Shown here piece by piece: positions 17,862-26,826 of a stretch of 64,000 nt of DNA. The notes below the pieces were generated by a model. The model saw only the letters and a program-made list of their open reading frames with translations, did no database searches and had not been told where the DNA came from. This DNA is from Streptomyces profundus (GTDB lineage Bacteria > Actinomycetota > Actinomycetes > Streptomycetales > Streptomycetaceae). How positions within the stretch are numbered: the stretch's first letter is position 1; every line of letters begins with the position of its first letter. The stretch is taken from the NCBI RefSeq assembly GCF_020740535.1, contig NZ_CP082362.1, positions 1,302,001 to 1,366,000 on the forward strand, read 5' to 3'. Made by a program: the position numbers and the translations under genes.

Positions 17862-17901
17862 CCGCAAGATTTTGGAAAGACCTTGCGGCAAATTTCTGCA
17901 A
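17862..17901 (-). promoter_or_regulatory. MalR operator / CTTGCAG repeats in the malE-malR spacer
   Basis: Contains CCGCAAG (17862-17868) facing CTTGCGG (17882-17888), followed by GCAAATTTCTGCAAGG. Such CTTGCAG-type repeats are known in Streptomyces amylase and malE promoters, where MalR acts. The sequence at 6205-6230 repeats it almost exactly. Confidence 0.7.
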
Positions 17902-18058
17902 GGGTGCGCTGTACAGGTCTTTTCCCACCACGGAGCGCACAGTTGTCCGCCCGGCGGACGGCGTTCCCCCCGTCAGGGTTCCGAGAAATCACCACATTCA
18001 CCCACAGACTCCCCAGGGCGGTGGGCACGGTCGGCGGCGACCGGTAAGGTCCGGAAGC

Positions 18059-19087
18059 GTGACCGCACGGCTAGCCGATATCGCAGCCCAGGCGGGGGTC
18101 AGTGAGGCAACCGTCAGCCGGGTGTTGAACGGCAAGCCGGGCGTCGCCTCGGGCACCCGCGAATCCGTGCTGGCCGCGCTCGATCTGCTGGGCTACGAAC
18201 GCCCCTCCCGCCTCCAGAAGCACAGCGCCGGCCTCGTCGGGCTGATCACCCCCGAGCTGGAGAACCCGATCTTCCCCGCGTTCGCCCAGGTCATCTGCCA
18301 GGCGCTCACCCGTCAGGGCTACACGCCCGTGCTCGCCACCCAGACCCCGGGCGGCTCGACGGAGGACGAGCTGACCAGCATGCTGGTGGAGCGTGGCGTC
18401 GCCGGGATCATCTTCATCTCGGGCCTGCACGCCGACACCTCGGCCGACATGGAGCGCTACGACCGACTGCGCGCCGGCGGCGTTCCCTTCGTCCTGATCA
18501 ACGGCTACGCCCCCAGCGTGCGCGCCCCGTTCGTCTCCCCCGACGACCGGACGGCGATGAGCCTGGCCGTGACGCATCTCGCGTCGCTCGGGCACCGCGA
18601 GATCGGCCTCGCCCTCGGGCCCATCCGGTTCGTCCCGGTGCGGCGCAAGGTCGAGGGCTTCCTCAGCGCCATGGCGGCCGAGCTCGACGTGCCGGCCGAA
18701 CGGGCCGAGCGGCTGATCGAGCACTCGCTCTTCACCCTGGAGGGCGGACAGGCCGCGGCCGGCGCCCTGTTGGACGCCGGCTGCACCGCGGTGATCTGCG
18801 CCAGCGACATGATGGCCCTGGGCGCGATCCGCGCGGCCAGGCAGCGCGGGCTCGCCGCCCCGGGGGACTGCTCCGTGATCGGCTTCGACGACTCGCCGCT
18901 GATCGCCTTCACCGACCCGCCGCTGACCACCATTCGCCAGCCGGTCACGGCCATGGGCCAGGCCGCGGTGCGGGCGCTGCTGGAGGAGGTCGGGGGCACC
19001 CCGGCGCCGCCCAGCGAGTTCGTCTTCCTCCCCGAGCTGGTGGTGCGCGGCTCCACCGCCGCCGCGCCGGCGGGCCGGCGACCCTGA
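18059..19087 (+). CDS. malR: Maltose operon repressor MalR (LacI family)
   Basis: A 342-residue LacI-family repressor, divergent from malE. GTG 18059 gives VTARLADIAAQAGVSEATVSRVLNGKPGVASGTRE, the HTH plus hinge helix. The sensor domain has the usual two lobes (SAGLVGLITPELENPIFPAFAQ; CTAVICASDMMALGA; CSVIGFDDSPLIAFTDPPLTTIRQP). In Streptomyces, MalR represses malEFG and amylase genes and is relieved by maltose or maltotriose. The frame is open far upstream, through the malE antisense, but the HTH fixes the start. Confidence 0.93.
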   Translation: MTARLADIAAQAGVSEATVSRVLNGKPGVASGTRESVLAALDLLGYERPSRLQKHSAGLVGLITPELENPIFPAFAQVICQALTRQGYTPVLATQTPGGSTEDELTSMLVERGVAGIIFISGLHADTSADMERYDRLRAGGVPFVLINGYAPSVRAPFVSPDDRTAMSLAVTHLASLGHREIGLALGPIRFVPVRRKVEGFLSAMAAELDVPAERAERLIEHSLFTLEGGQAAAGALLDAGCTAVICASDMMALGAIRAARQRGLAAPGDCSVIGFDDSPLIAFTDPPLTTIRQPVTAMGQAAVRALLEEVGGTPAPPSEFVFLPELVVRGSTAAAPAGRRP

Positions 19088-19184
19088 CCGGGACATCTCC
19101 CCCGTACGACGGAGAACCACCGGGCCGAAGACCAGACCGGAGGATGATCGGGCGGACGGCATCGCTCTGGCAGACTAGTGGCCC

Positions 19185-20072
19185 ATGGGGGCAACCAGCG
19201 TCAGTCCTGAAAGTGAACGAGTAGAAGCGGCCGTGTCCGTGCCCGACCGAGAAGCGAGCCAGACCGCCCCCACCAGACGATTCTCCCGTTCGCGGCTGCC
19301 CGGCAGACCGCGCATCTGGTTCGAACTGCTGCTGATCGGCGTCAGTTACGCCATCTACTCGGCGATCCGCAACGCCGCCCCCGACCGGGTGGGCGACGCC
19401 CAGAAACACGCCCAGTGGATCTGGGACATCCAGGGGCATCTCGGGCTGGCGTTCGAGCTTTCGGTCAACCACGCGGTGGAGGGCGTGACCTGGCTGATCG
19501 TCTCGATGAACTACTACTACGCCACGCTGCACTTCGTGGTCACCATCGCCGTGCTGGTCTGGCTCTTCCGCGGCCACCCGGGCCGCTACGGGCCCACCCG
19601 CCTGGTGCTCTTCGCCACCACGGGCGTGGCGCTGCTCGGCTACTACTTCTTCCCCCTGGCGCCGCCCCGGCTGATGGAGGGCATGGACTTCATCGACACC
19701 GCGCTCGTCCACGACACCTGGGGCTCGCTCTCCGCCGAGGACAGCGCGATGGCCTCGGTCTCCAACCAGTACGCCGCGATGCCGTCCATGCACATCGGCT
19801 GGTCCGTCTGGTGCGGCATCACGATAGCCGTGCTGGCCAGGCCGCTGTGGATCAAGGCGCTCGGGGTGCTCTACCCGATCGTCACCCTGCTGGTGATCGT
19901 CGCCACCGCCAACCACTTCTGGCTGGACGCGGTCGGCGGCGTGATCTGCCTCGCCGCCGGCTACCTGATCGCCCGCGTCTGGTACGGCCGTCTCTGCTAC
20001 CGCCTCCCCCGCGAGGTCGCCTCCGGCGGTGGCACGGCGACCGGCGCCGAGCGCGCCGGCCCGGACCAGTAG
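19185..20072 (+). CDS. PAP2-family integral membrane phosphatase/transferase
   Basis: A 295-residue membrane protein with about six helices. PAP2-type catalytic residues appear as MPSMHIGWSVW (His of the second motif) and TANHFWLDAVGGV (third motif His and Asp), with PLAPPRLM before them. This arrangement (membrane PAP2, inositol-phosphorylceramide synthase-like) suggests phospholipid or polyprenyl phosphate turnover; the substrate is unknown. The first ~40 residues are a polar cytoplasmic leader. It sits 97 bp after malR and converges on glnE. Confidence 0.82.
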   Translation: MGATSVSPESERVEAAVSVPDREASQTAPTRRFSRSRLPGRPRIWFELLLIGVSYAIYSAIRNAAPDRVGDAQKHAQWIWDIQGHLGLAFELSVNHAVEGVTWLIVSMNYYYATLHFVVTIAVLVWLFRGHPGRYGPTRLVLFATTGVALLGYYFFPLAPPRLMEGMDFIDTALVHDTWGSLSAEDSAMASVSNQYAAMPSMHIGWSVWCGITIAVLARPLWIKALGVLYPIVTLLVIVATANHFWLDAVGGVICLAAGYLIARVWYGRLCYRLPREVASGGGTATGAERAGPDQ

Positions 20073-20081
20073 GCCCGGCTA

Positions 20082-20226
20082 GGCCGTGTCCCCGAAAATC
20101 CCGTCGGATCGGCCCGCGGTGTCAGACGCGGTGCTCTCCCAGGCCCTTGGGGCCTGACGCGGTCTGGGGGGCGCCCCCATCCGCTGGGAGAGTCGCGGGC
20201 CCGGCCGGGACTTTCCGGACACGGCC
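20082..20226. repeat. 145-bp palindromic MITE-like element
   Basis: It begins with GGCCGTGTCC and ends with the exact reverse complement GGACACGGCC. Inner segments also pair: GCCCGCG against CGCGGGC, CTCTCCCAG against CTGGGAGAG. The whole element can fold into one long hairpin. It sits between two convergent genes and has no coding frame. Short terminal inverted repeats around an internally palindromic body suggest a miniature transposable element derived from an IS, or a transposase-less relic. It may also serve as a terminator for both genes. Confidence 0.55.
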
Positions 20227-20314
20227 CGGTAGGCCCTGGCCGGGCCGGCCGAGGCGAGGGGCGCCAGGGCACCGACCCGGTGGCGGCTGGCCGGCCCGGC
20301 GAGGGCGCCGCGGG

Positions 20315-23308
20315 TCAGGATTCGTAGAAGAGGCGTTCCACCACGGCGCGCGCTCGGCGCGTGACGCGGCGGTAGTCGTCGAGCATGCGCCCCGCCGTGC
20401 CCGGCTCGTAGCCGAGGTAGCGGGCGACCGCCGCCGTCTCCCTGGTGTCGTTGGGGAACGTGTCCAGCGGGCGGCCCCGCACCAGCATCACCGCGTTGCG
20501 CACCCGGGAGGCCAGCACCCACGCCTCGTCGAGGATCTCCGCGTCGTCGGCGGCCAGCAGGCCGGCGGAGGTCGCGGCGGCCAGCGCGGGACGGGTGCCC
20601 GTGACGCGGAGCTCGGGCACCTCCGCCGCGTGGCGCAGCTGGAGGAGTTGGACCGTCCACTCGATGTCGGAGAGGCCGCCCCTGCCCAGCTTGGTGTGGG
20701 TGGTGGGGTCGGCGCCGCGCGGCAGCCGTTCGGCCTCCATCCGGGCCTTGACGCGCCGGATCTCCAGCACCGCGTCCTGGCTGACGCCCTCGCGCGGATA
20801 GCGCATCGGGTCGATCAGCTCGATGAACCGCCGGCCCAATCCGGCGTCCCCGGCGACCGGTTCGGCGCGCAGCAGGGCCTGGCTCTCCCAGATCAGCGAC
20901 CAGCGCCGGTAGTAGGCGGCGTAGCTGGCCAACGAGCGGACGAGCGGCCCGTTGCGGCCCTCGGGGCGCAGATCGGTGTCAACCAGCAACGGCGGGTCGA
21001 CGCTGGGCAGTTGGAGGAGCCGGATCATCTCGTTGGCCAGGCTTCTGGCGGCGTCGGCCGCGGCCCGCTCGTCGACGCCTGGCAGCGGCTCGTGGACGAG
21101 GACGACGTCCGCGTCCGAGCCGTAGGACAGCTCCCCGCCGCCGAACCGGCCCATGGCGATCACCGCGAGGCGGGTCAGCGGCTCGGCGTCGCCGCGCGCG
21201 GCGAGGGCCGCGTCCAACGCGCCGACCAGCGTCGCCGCGTTGATATCGGTGAGCGCGTCGCCCACCTGGTCGAGGCCGGCGGCGACGTCGGCGGCCGAGC
21301 CTGGCGTGCCCTCGGGGGCGTAGGCGCCGATGATGTCGGCGGCCGACGTGCGGAAGAGCTCGCGTCGGCGCACGCCGCGCGCCGCGGTGGCGGCGGCCTC
21401 GGGGCCGCTGGCCCGGCGGGTGGCGGCGCGCACCTCCTGGGTGAGCGCGGTCCGGCCGCGCGGTTCGAGCCCGGCGGGGTCGCCGAGCAGGGCGACGGCC
21501 TCGGGCGCGCGCAGCAGCAGGTCGGGGGCGAGCCGGCCGGCGGAGAGCACCCGGGCGAGGTTCTCGGCCGCCGCGCCCTCGTCCCGCAGCAGCCGCAGGT
21601 ACCAGGGGCTGCTGCCCAGCGCGTCGGAGACCTTGCGGAAGCCGAGCAGTCCGGCGTCCGGGTCGGCCGAGTCGGCGAACCGGTCCAACAGGACGGGCAG
21701 CAGGGTGCGTTGGATGGCCGCCTTGCGGGTCACGCCGGAGGCGAGGGCGGAGAGGTGGCGCAGCGCGGCGGCCGGGTCGGTGTAGCCGAGGGCCTCAAGG
21801 CGTTCCTTGGCCGCGCCCTCGCCGAGCCTGACCTGCTGGCCGACCTCAAGGCGCGCGACCGCGTCCAGCAGCGGCCGGTAGAACAGCTTCTCGTGGAGTC
21901 GCCTGACGCCCGAGGTGTGCCGGCGCCAGGTGTCGGTGAGCTCCTTGACGGGGTCGACGGTGAAGCCGAGGGAGCGGCCGAGTCGGCGCAGGTCGGCGGC
22001 GTCGGTGGGCATCAGGTGGGTGCGGCGCAGCCGGTAGAGCTGTATGCGGTGCTCGACGGTGCGCAGGAAGCGGTAGGAGCGGTCGAGGTCGGCGGCGTCC
22101 GTGCGGCCGACATAGCCGCCGGCGGCGAGCGCGGCCAGCGCGTCCAGGGTGGTGGCGTCCCGCAGCTCGGGGTCGGCGCGGCCGTGGACCAGCTGGAGGA
22201 GTTGGACGGCGAACTCCACGTCGCGCAGCCCGCCGGGGCCGAGCTTGAGTTCGCGCTCCAGCTGGGCCGCGGGGATGGAGCTCTCCACCCGGCGCCGCAT
22301 CCGCTGCACGTCGGGGACGAAGTTCTCCCGTTCGGCCGCCTGCCACACCAGGGGGGCGACGGCCGAGCAGTAGGCGGCGCCGAGCTCGGGGTCGCCGGCG
22401 ACCGGGCGGGCCTTGAGCAGCGCCTGGAACTCCCAGGTCTTGGCCCAGCGCCGGTAGTACGCGAGATGGCTGCTGAGGGTGCGCACCAGCGGGCCGTTGC
22501 GCCCCTCGGGGCGGAGGTTGGCGTCGACCTCCCAGATGGTGCCCTCGGCTGTGCGGTCGGAGCAGATCCGCATCATCGCCGAGGCCAGCCGGGTGGCGGC
22601 GCGCAGGGCGACCTCCTCCTCGACGCCCTCGAAGGGTTCGGCGACGAAGATCACGTCGACGTCGGAGACGTAGTTGAGCTCCCGGCCGCCCGCCTTGCCC
22701 ATGGCGATCACCGCGAGACGGCACTGGGCGACGTCGGCGGGGGCGCCGGCGCCCGCGATCCGGAGCGCGGCCCTGAGGGTGGCGGTGGCCAGGTCCGCGA
22801 GTTCGGCGGCGGTCTCGGTGAAGCCGGCGGTGCCGGTGAGGTCGCGGGCGGCGATGGTGAGCAGCGCGCGGTGGTAGCCGACGCGGAGGGCGTCCCGGTC
22901 GTGGGCGGTGGCGAGCGCGGCGCCGAACTCCTCGGTACCGGGGTGGAGGTCGGCGGTCTCGAAAGCGTGCAGCGCCTTCCAGGTGGCCGGGTGCCGCACC
23001 AGTTCGTCGGCCAGCCCCTCGGAGGCGCCCAGCACGGCGAGCAGCCGGTCGCGCAGGGGTTTGGCGGCCAGCAGGGTGTCCAGCAGGCGGGCGCGCTCGT
23101 CCGTGGGTTGGGCCTCGACCAGCCGGGCGAGGGCGCGCAGCGCCTGGTCGGGGTCGGCGGTGGCGCCCAGCGCGTCAAGCAGCGCGGTGTGCTGGGCCGC
23201 GGGGCGCAGCGGGGTCGTCTCCAGCAGGCGTTCGGCGGCGGACGGGTCCGTGAACCCGCGGCGCGCCAGTTGTCCAAAGCGGCTGTCCCGTCGCCCTCCG
23301 ACCGGCAC
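20315..23308 (-). CDS. glnE: Bifunctional glutamine synthetase adenylyltransferase/deadenylase
   Basis: A 997-residue enzyme that adds AMP to, or removes it from, a tyrosine of glutamine synthetase I in response to nitrogen status. Two nucleotidyltransferase domains are visible: N-terminal GKAGGRELNYVSDVDVIFV and C-terminal GRFGGGELSYGSDADVVLVH, each followed by a helical GlnD-UR_UTase-like segment. I chose GTG 23308, which has GAGAGGGGA at good spacing and gives the usual N-terminus before RFGQLARRGFTDPSAAERLL. ATG 23401 would add 31 residues unlike the family. The frame stays open far beyond, through the antisense of the oxidase. Confidence 0.92.
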   Translation of the reverse strand: MPVGGRRDSRFGQLARRGFTDPSAAERLLETTPLRPAAQHTALLDALGATADPDQALRALARLVEAQPTDERARLLDTLLAAKPLRDRLLAVLGASEGLADELVRHPATWKALHAFETADLHPGTEEFGAALATAHDRDALRVGYHRALLTIAARDLTGTAGFTETAAELADLATATLRAALRIAGAGAPADVAQCRLAVIAMGKAGGRELNYVSDVDVIFVAEPFEGVEEEVALRAATRLASAMMRICSDRTAEGTIWEVDANLRPEGRNGPLVRTLSSHLAYYRRWAKTWEFQALLKARPVAGDPELGAAYCSAVAPLVWQAAERENFVPDVQRMRRRVESSIPAAQLERELKLGPGGLRDVEFAVQLLQLVHGRADPELRDATTLDALAALAAGGYVGRTDAADLDRSYRFLRTVEHRIQLYRLRRTHLMPTDAADLRRLGRSLGFTVDPVKELTDTWRRHTSGVRRLHEKLFYRPLLDAVARLEVGQQVRLGEGAAKERLEALGYTDPAAALRHLSALASGVTRKAAIQRTLLPVLLDRFADSADPDAGLLGFRKVSDALGSSPWYLRLLRDEGAAAENLARVLSAGRLAPDLLLRAPEAVALLGDPAGLEPRGRTALTQEVRAATRRASGPEAAATAARGVRRRELFRTSAADIIGAYAPEGTPGSAADVAAGLDQVGDALTDINAATLVGALDAALAARGDAEPLTRLAVIAMGRFGGGELSYGSDADVVLVHEPLPGVDERAAADAARSLANEMIRLLQLPSVDPPLLVDTDLRPEGRNGPLVRSLASYAAYYRRWSLIWESQALLRAEPVAGDAGLGRRFIELIDPMRYPREGVSQDAVLEIRRVKARMEAERLPRGADPTTHTKLGRGGLSDIEWTVQLLQLRHAAEVPELRVTGTRPALAAATSAGLLAADDAEILDEAWVLASRVRNAVMLVRGRPLDTFPNDTRETAAVARYLGYEPGTAGRMLDDYRRVTRRARAVVERLFYES

Positions 23309-23418
23309 CGTGGTCGTCCCCTCTCGGTCGCTGACCCGACGACCGGCCGCCCGTTCTCGCCGGCCGGTCCTGTCGGCGTCTCCGGCATAGAGGGTAACCA
23401 TGCTCCGGGCTCGCCGGT

Positions 23419-24810
23419 TCAGGCACCGCGCTCCCTGGCCGGGGTGATGTTGTGGTTGAAACGGAACATGTTGTCCGGGTCGTGGCGGCGCTTCAGCTCG
23501 GCGAGCCGCGCCAGATCGCAGGGGTCGTGGACCTCGGGGGCCGAGGAGATGGCGAGCGGCCCGGTGAGGAAGTTGACGTAGGCGCGGCCGGTGGACCACG
23601 GGATCATGCGCTTGAGCAGCGCGTCGGCGTAGGCGCTGGTGCTGCCGGGCGGGGAGATCACCATCAGGCTGAACGCGGCGTCCCGGTTGCCGACGGCGCT
23701 GGGCACGGCGGGGGGACGTCCGGCGGCGCCGCCCAGGTGCCGCAGTTCGACCATGTAGGCGGGGCACTGGGACACCTCGGGCCCGACCAGGGTCAGCACC
23801 TGGTCGACGGCCGCCGCGTCGAGGTCGCGCAGCATCACCGAGTGCGCGTGGTGGTCCAGCGGTTCGACGGGGTCGTCGTGCACCCGGGCGATCTCCAGAT
23901 AGGGGCGTTCGGTGACGGTGTCGTAGAGCGGCCTGGTGACGGCGCGCAGCGGGGCGAGCAGCGCCTCGCCCTCGGCGACAGGACCGGTGTGGGCGACCCG
24001 CAGATGGACGGTGTGCGCGCCGCGCAGCGGCTCGGGGAGCTGGGGCCAGTCGGGGAGCCGCACCAGGGCCAGCGAGCTGGTCATGGTCTCGGGGACGGTG
24101 GCCGTCCACTGCCGCCAGGTGTGGGAGACCTCCGCCGCCGCCCATCCCGGGAAGTAGAGGCCGCCGCCGTAGAACCGGTCGACGGGGACCAGGCCGAACT
24201 CCAGCTCGGTGACGATGCCGAGGTTGTCCTTGCTGCCCCGCAGCCCCCAGTGGAGGTCGGCGTCGTCGCCGGCGCTGACCTGTCGGACCCGGGCGTCGGC
24301 GGTGATCACCTCGATCCGGGTGACCAGGTCGGCCGCGTAGCCGTAGCGCCTGGCCAGCGGCCCCAGGCCGCCGCCCAGGGTGTAGCCGACGACGCCGACC
24401 AGCGGGGACGATCCGTTGAGCGGGGCCAGGCCGTGTGCCCAGGCGGCCCTGATCACCTGCTCCCAGCGGACCCCGGCGGCGGCCCGCGCGGTGCGGGTGG
24501 CCGGGTCGACGCGGACCTCGTTCATCCGGTGGGTGCTGATCAACAGGCCCCCGTCGGCCGGCCTGGTGATGCCGTGCCCCGTGGCCCGGACGGCGACCGG
24601 CAGCCCCTGCTCGGCGGCGTGCGCGACGGCGGTGCGGATGTCGTCCCGGTCCTCGGCGGCGACGGTCAGCGCGGGGCGGTGGCGGGCGATGCCGTTGAAG
24701 GGGGCGGGCGGGGCGGCGGGTTCGGAGGCGGCGCTGCTCGCGTCGCCCGGGTCGAACACGGCGCCGCGCAGGTGCCGGGCGAGCTGCTCGGCGAGCGGAT
24801 GGGCGGGCAC
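23419..24810 (-). CDS. FAD-binding oxidoreductase (PCMH + BBE type)
   Basis: A 463-residue flavin oxidase of the berberine-bridge/hexose-oxidase family. The PCMH-type FAD domain is seen in AVRATGHGITRPADGGLLISTHRMN; the His in RATGHG is the usual covalent FAD site. It continues with LVGVVGYTLGGGLGPLARRYGYAADLV. A Cys that would make a bicovalent FAD is not obvious in the expected GVVGYTLGGG region. The BBE segment closes the protein (NFLTGPLA ... LKRRHDPDNMFRFNHNI). GTG 24810 has AGAGGA seven bases upstream. The substrate is unknown. It lies between glnE and glnA2 on the same strand. Confidence 0.85.
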   Translation of the reverse strand: MPAHPLAEQLARHLRGAVFDPGDASSAASEPAAPPAPFNGIARHRPALTVAAEDRDDIRTAVAHAAEQGLPVAVRATGHGITRPADGGLLISTHRMNEVRVDPATRTARAAAGVRWEQVIRAAWAHGLAPLNGSSPLVGVVGYTLGGGLGPLARRYGYAADLVTRIEVITADARVRQVSAGDDADLHWGLRGSKDNLGIVTELEFGLVPVDRFYGGGLYFPGWAAAEVSHTWRQWTATVPETMTSSLALVRLPDWPQLPEPLRGAHTVHLRVAHTGPVAEGEALLAPLRAVTRPLYDTVTERPYLEIARVHDDPVEPLDHHAHSVMLRDLDAAAVDQVLTLVGPEVSQCPAYMVELRHLGGAAGRPPAVPSAVGNRDAAFSLMVISPPGSTSAYADALLKRMIPWSTGRAYVNFLTGPLAISSAPEVHDPCDLARLAELKRRHDPDNMFRFNHNITPARERGA

Positions 24811-24963
24811 GTGAGGTCCTCTCGGAAGTGCGCTGGGGAGCACACAGTCTTGAGGCCAGGAGGGCCGTCTTACATCCCTCGTATGAGCGTCGCCGCATCA
24901 CCAGGGAGCGCACGGCTACCCACGCGCGCCCCCGGGTACGCCCACCCGCCGGCCGCCGACCCT

Positions 24964-26325
24964 TTAGAGGACCGGCAGGTTCTTGCGCAACTCGAAGGCG
25001 GTCACCTCGGAGCGGTACTCCTCCCACTCCTGGCGCTTGTTGCGGAGGAAGAAATCAAAGACATGTTCGCCGAGGGTCTCGGCGACCAGTTCGCTGCGCT
25101 GCATCAGCTGAATGGCTTCCCCCAGGTTCTGCGGCAGCGGCTCGATGCCCAGGGCGCTGCGCTCCCGGTCGGTCAGCGCCCAGACGTCGTCCTCGGCGCC
25201 CGGCGGGAGCTCGTACCCCTCCTCGACCCCCTTGAGGCCCGCGGCCAGCAGCGCCGCGTAGGCGAGGTAGGGGTTGGCGCCCGAGTCCAGCGAGCGCACC
25301 TCGACCCGCGTCGAGACGGTCTTGCCCGGCTTGTACATCGGCACCCGAATCAGCGCGGAGCGGTTGTTGTGGCCCCAGCAGATGTAGCTGGGGGCCTCGC
25401 CGCCGGCCCCGGCCGTGCGCTGGGCGCCACCCCAGATCCGCTTGTAGGAGTTGACCCACTGGTTGGTGATGGCCGAGATCTCCCCCGCGTGCCGGAGCAG
25501 GCCGGCGATGAACGAACGGCCGACCTTGGAGAGTTGGTACTCCGCGCCGGTCTCGTGGAAGGCGTTGCGGTCGCCCTCGAAGAGCGAGAGGTGGGTGTGC
25601 ATCCCGGAGCCGGGGAACTCGGAGAACGGCTTGGGCATGAACGTGGCCTGCACGCCCTGCTCCAGCGCCACCTGCTTCATCACCAGCCGGAACGTCATGA
25701 TGTTGTCGGCCGTCGAGAGTGCGTCGGCGTAGCGCAGGTCGATCTCCTGCTGCCCCGGGGCGCCCTCGTGGTGGGAGAACTCCACCGAGATCCCCATCGA
25801 CTCCAGCATGGTGATGGCCTGCCGGCGGAAGTCCATCCCGACGTTCTGCGGGGTGTGGTCGAAGTAGCCGGAGGAGTCGGCGGGGGTCGGCCGGGTGCCG
25901 TCCACCGGCTTCTTGTTGAGCAGGAAGAACTCGATCTCGGGGTGCGTGTAGAAGGTGAAGCCCAGATCGGAGCTTCTGGCCAGCGCGCGCTTGAGCACAT
26001 AGCGCGGGTCCGCGTAGGAGGGGGAGCCGTCCGGCATCAGGATGTCGCAGAACATCCGGGCGGTGCCGGGGGATTCGGCGCGCCAGGGCAGGATCTGGAA
26101 GGTGCTGGGCGCGGGCTTGGCGATCATGTCGGACTCGTACACCCGGGCGAAGCCCTCGATCGCGGAGCCGTCGAAGCCGATGCCCTCCTCGAAGGCCTGC
26201 TCCAGCTCGGCGGGAGCGACCGCGACGGACTTGAGGAAGCCCAACACGTCGGTGAACCACAGCCGCACGAAACGGATGTCCCGCTCCTCCAGCGTGCGGA
26301 GCACGAACTCCTGCTGCTTCTCCAT
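24964..26325 (-). CDS. glnA2: Glutamine synthetase-like protein GlnA2 (gamma-glutamylpolyamine synthetase type)
   Basis: A 453-residue member of the GS-I fold: GFDGSAIEGFARVYESDM, EIEFFLL, ATFMPKPFSEFPGSGMHTHLSLF, RVEVRSLDSGANPYLAYAALLAAG. The stretch that in adenylylatable GlnA carries the target tyrosine (NLYDLP) reads EDDVWALT here, so GlnE should not modify it. In Streptomyces this paralogue next to glnE is GlnA2, reported to glutamylate polyamines rather than make bulk glutamine. I assign it by context and the missing tyrosine, from memory of the family. ATG 26325 follows a GGATGGGTGG site. Confidence 0.85.
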   Translation of the reverse strand: MEKQQEFVLRTLEERDIRFVRLWFTDVLGFLKSVAVAPAELEQAFEEGIGFDGSAIEGFARVYESDMIAKPAPSTFQILPWRAESPGTARMFCDILMPDGSPSYADPRYVLKRALARSSDLGFTFYTHPEIEFFLLNKKPVDGTRPTPADSSGYFDHTPQNVGMDFRRQAITMLESMGISVEFSHHEGAPGQQEIDLRYADALSTADNIMTFRLVMKQVALEQGVQATFMPKPFSEFPGSGMHTHLSLFEGDRNAFHETGAEYQLSKVGRSFIAGLLRHAGEISAITNQWVNSYKRIWGGAQRTAGAGGEAPSYICWGHNNRSALIRVPMYKPGKTVSTRVEVRSLDSGANPYLAYAALLAAGLKGVEEGYELPPGAEDDVWALTDRERSALGIEPLPQNLGEAIQLMQRSELVAETLGEHVFDFFLRNKRQEWEEYRSEVTAFELRKNLPVL

Positions 26326-26826
26326 TTCCACCCATCCTCGCTGGTAAGACGGCTCTGTCCCCGGCTGCGGGGCCCGACGGGGCCCGAAGAGCATCCCATC
26401 ACAGGATTTCCGCCGCATTGCGGTTCGACGACCGGACGGCCCGGGAGCCGTTCGAGTCCATTGTGGGGCACCGCGCCGAAGTCGACCGAGATCGGGCGGC
26501 GGTCAGCGACCGGCCGGTCAGCCGGCGGTCACCGGGCCGGCACCCGGAAAGTTCGGGCCTTGGCCTCACTCGTCCCCGACGACCCGGGCGCTCGCGCGAA
26601 CCGGCAGGTCAGCGCCGGGCCTTCCGGGAGCGGAACGGCGTTCGGCGGTGGATCGGGCCGCCCGATCGGGGGAGCTTCGCGCAAGTCCCTGCGGCGCGGG
26701 ACGGCGGACCTCTACTCTCCTGTGTCACATAGCGAGTTGTGGTCGCTACGGCCAGTTGTCGCCTATGTCAGTGGCATGGGCCACCGTCGTATCCGTCCGT
26801 CCGTCGCAGGCCAGTGAGGAAGCCCC
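26326..26826. other. Divergent spacer between glnA2 and the conservon
   Basis: This 501-bp non-coding stretch must hold the promoters of glnA2 (minus) and cvnA (plus). The AT-richest part is 26700-26770. I see no tRNA, no convincing GlnR site and no strong hairpin. The open frames here are low-complexity Arg/Pro translations. Confidence 0.5.

Noticed and set aside
19415..23581. 1388-residue plus-strand frame over glnE
   Set aside because: Low-complexity Gly/Arg/Val shadow of glnE caused by GC3 bias; glnE has clear catalytic motifs on the other strand.
20315..25027. glnE reading as a 1570-residue fusion
   Set aside because: The frame stays open through the neighbouring oxidase gene in a meaningless frame; GlnE ends its family similarity near 23308 and a good ribosome site lies there.
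23452..26817. 1121-residue plus-strand frame over the oxidase and glnA2
   Set aside because: No domain, no family-like composition, antisense to two well-supported genes.
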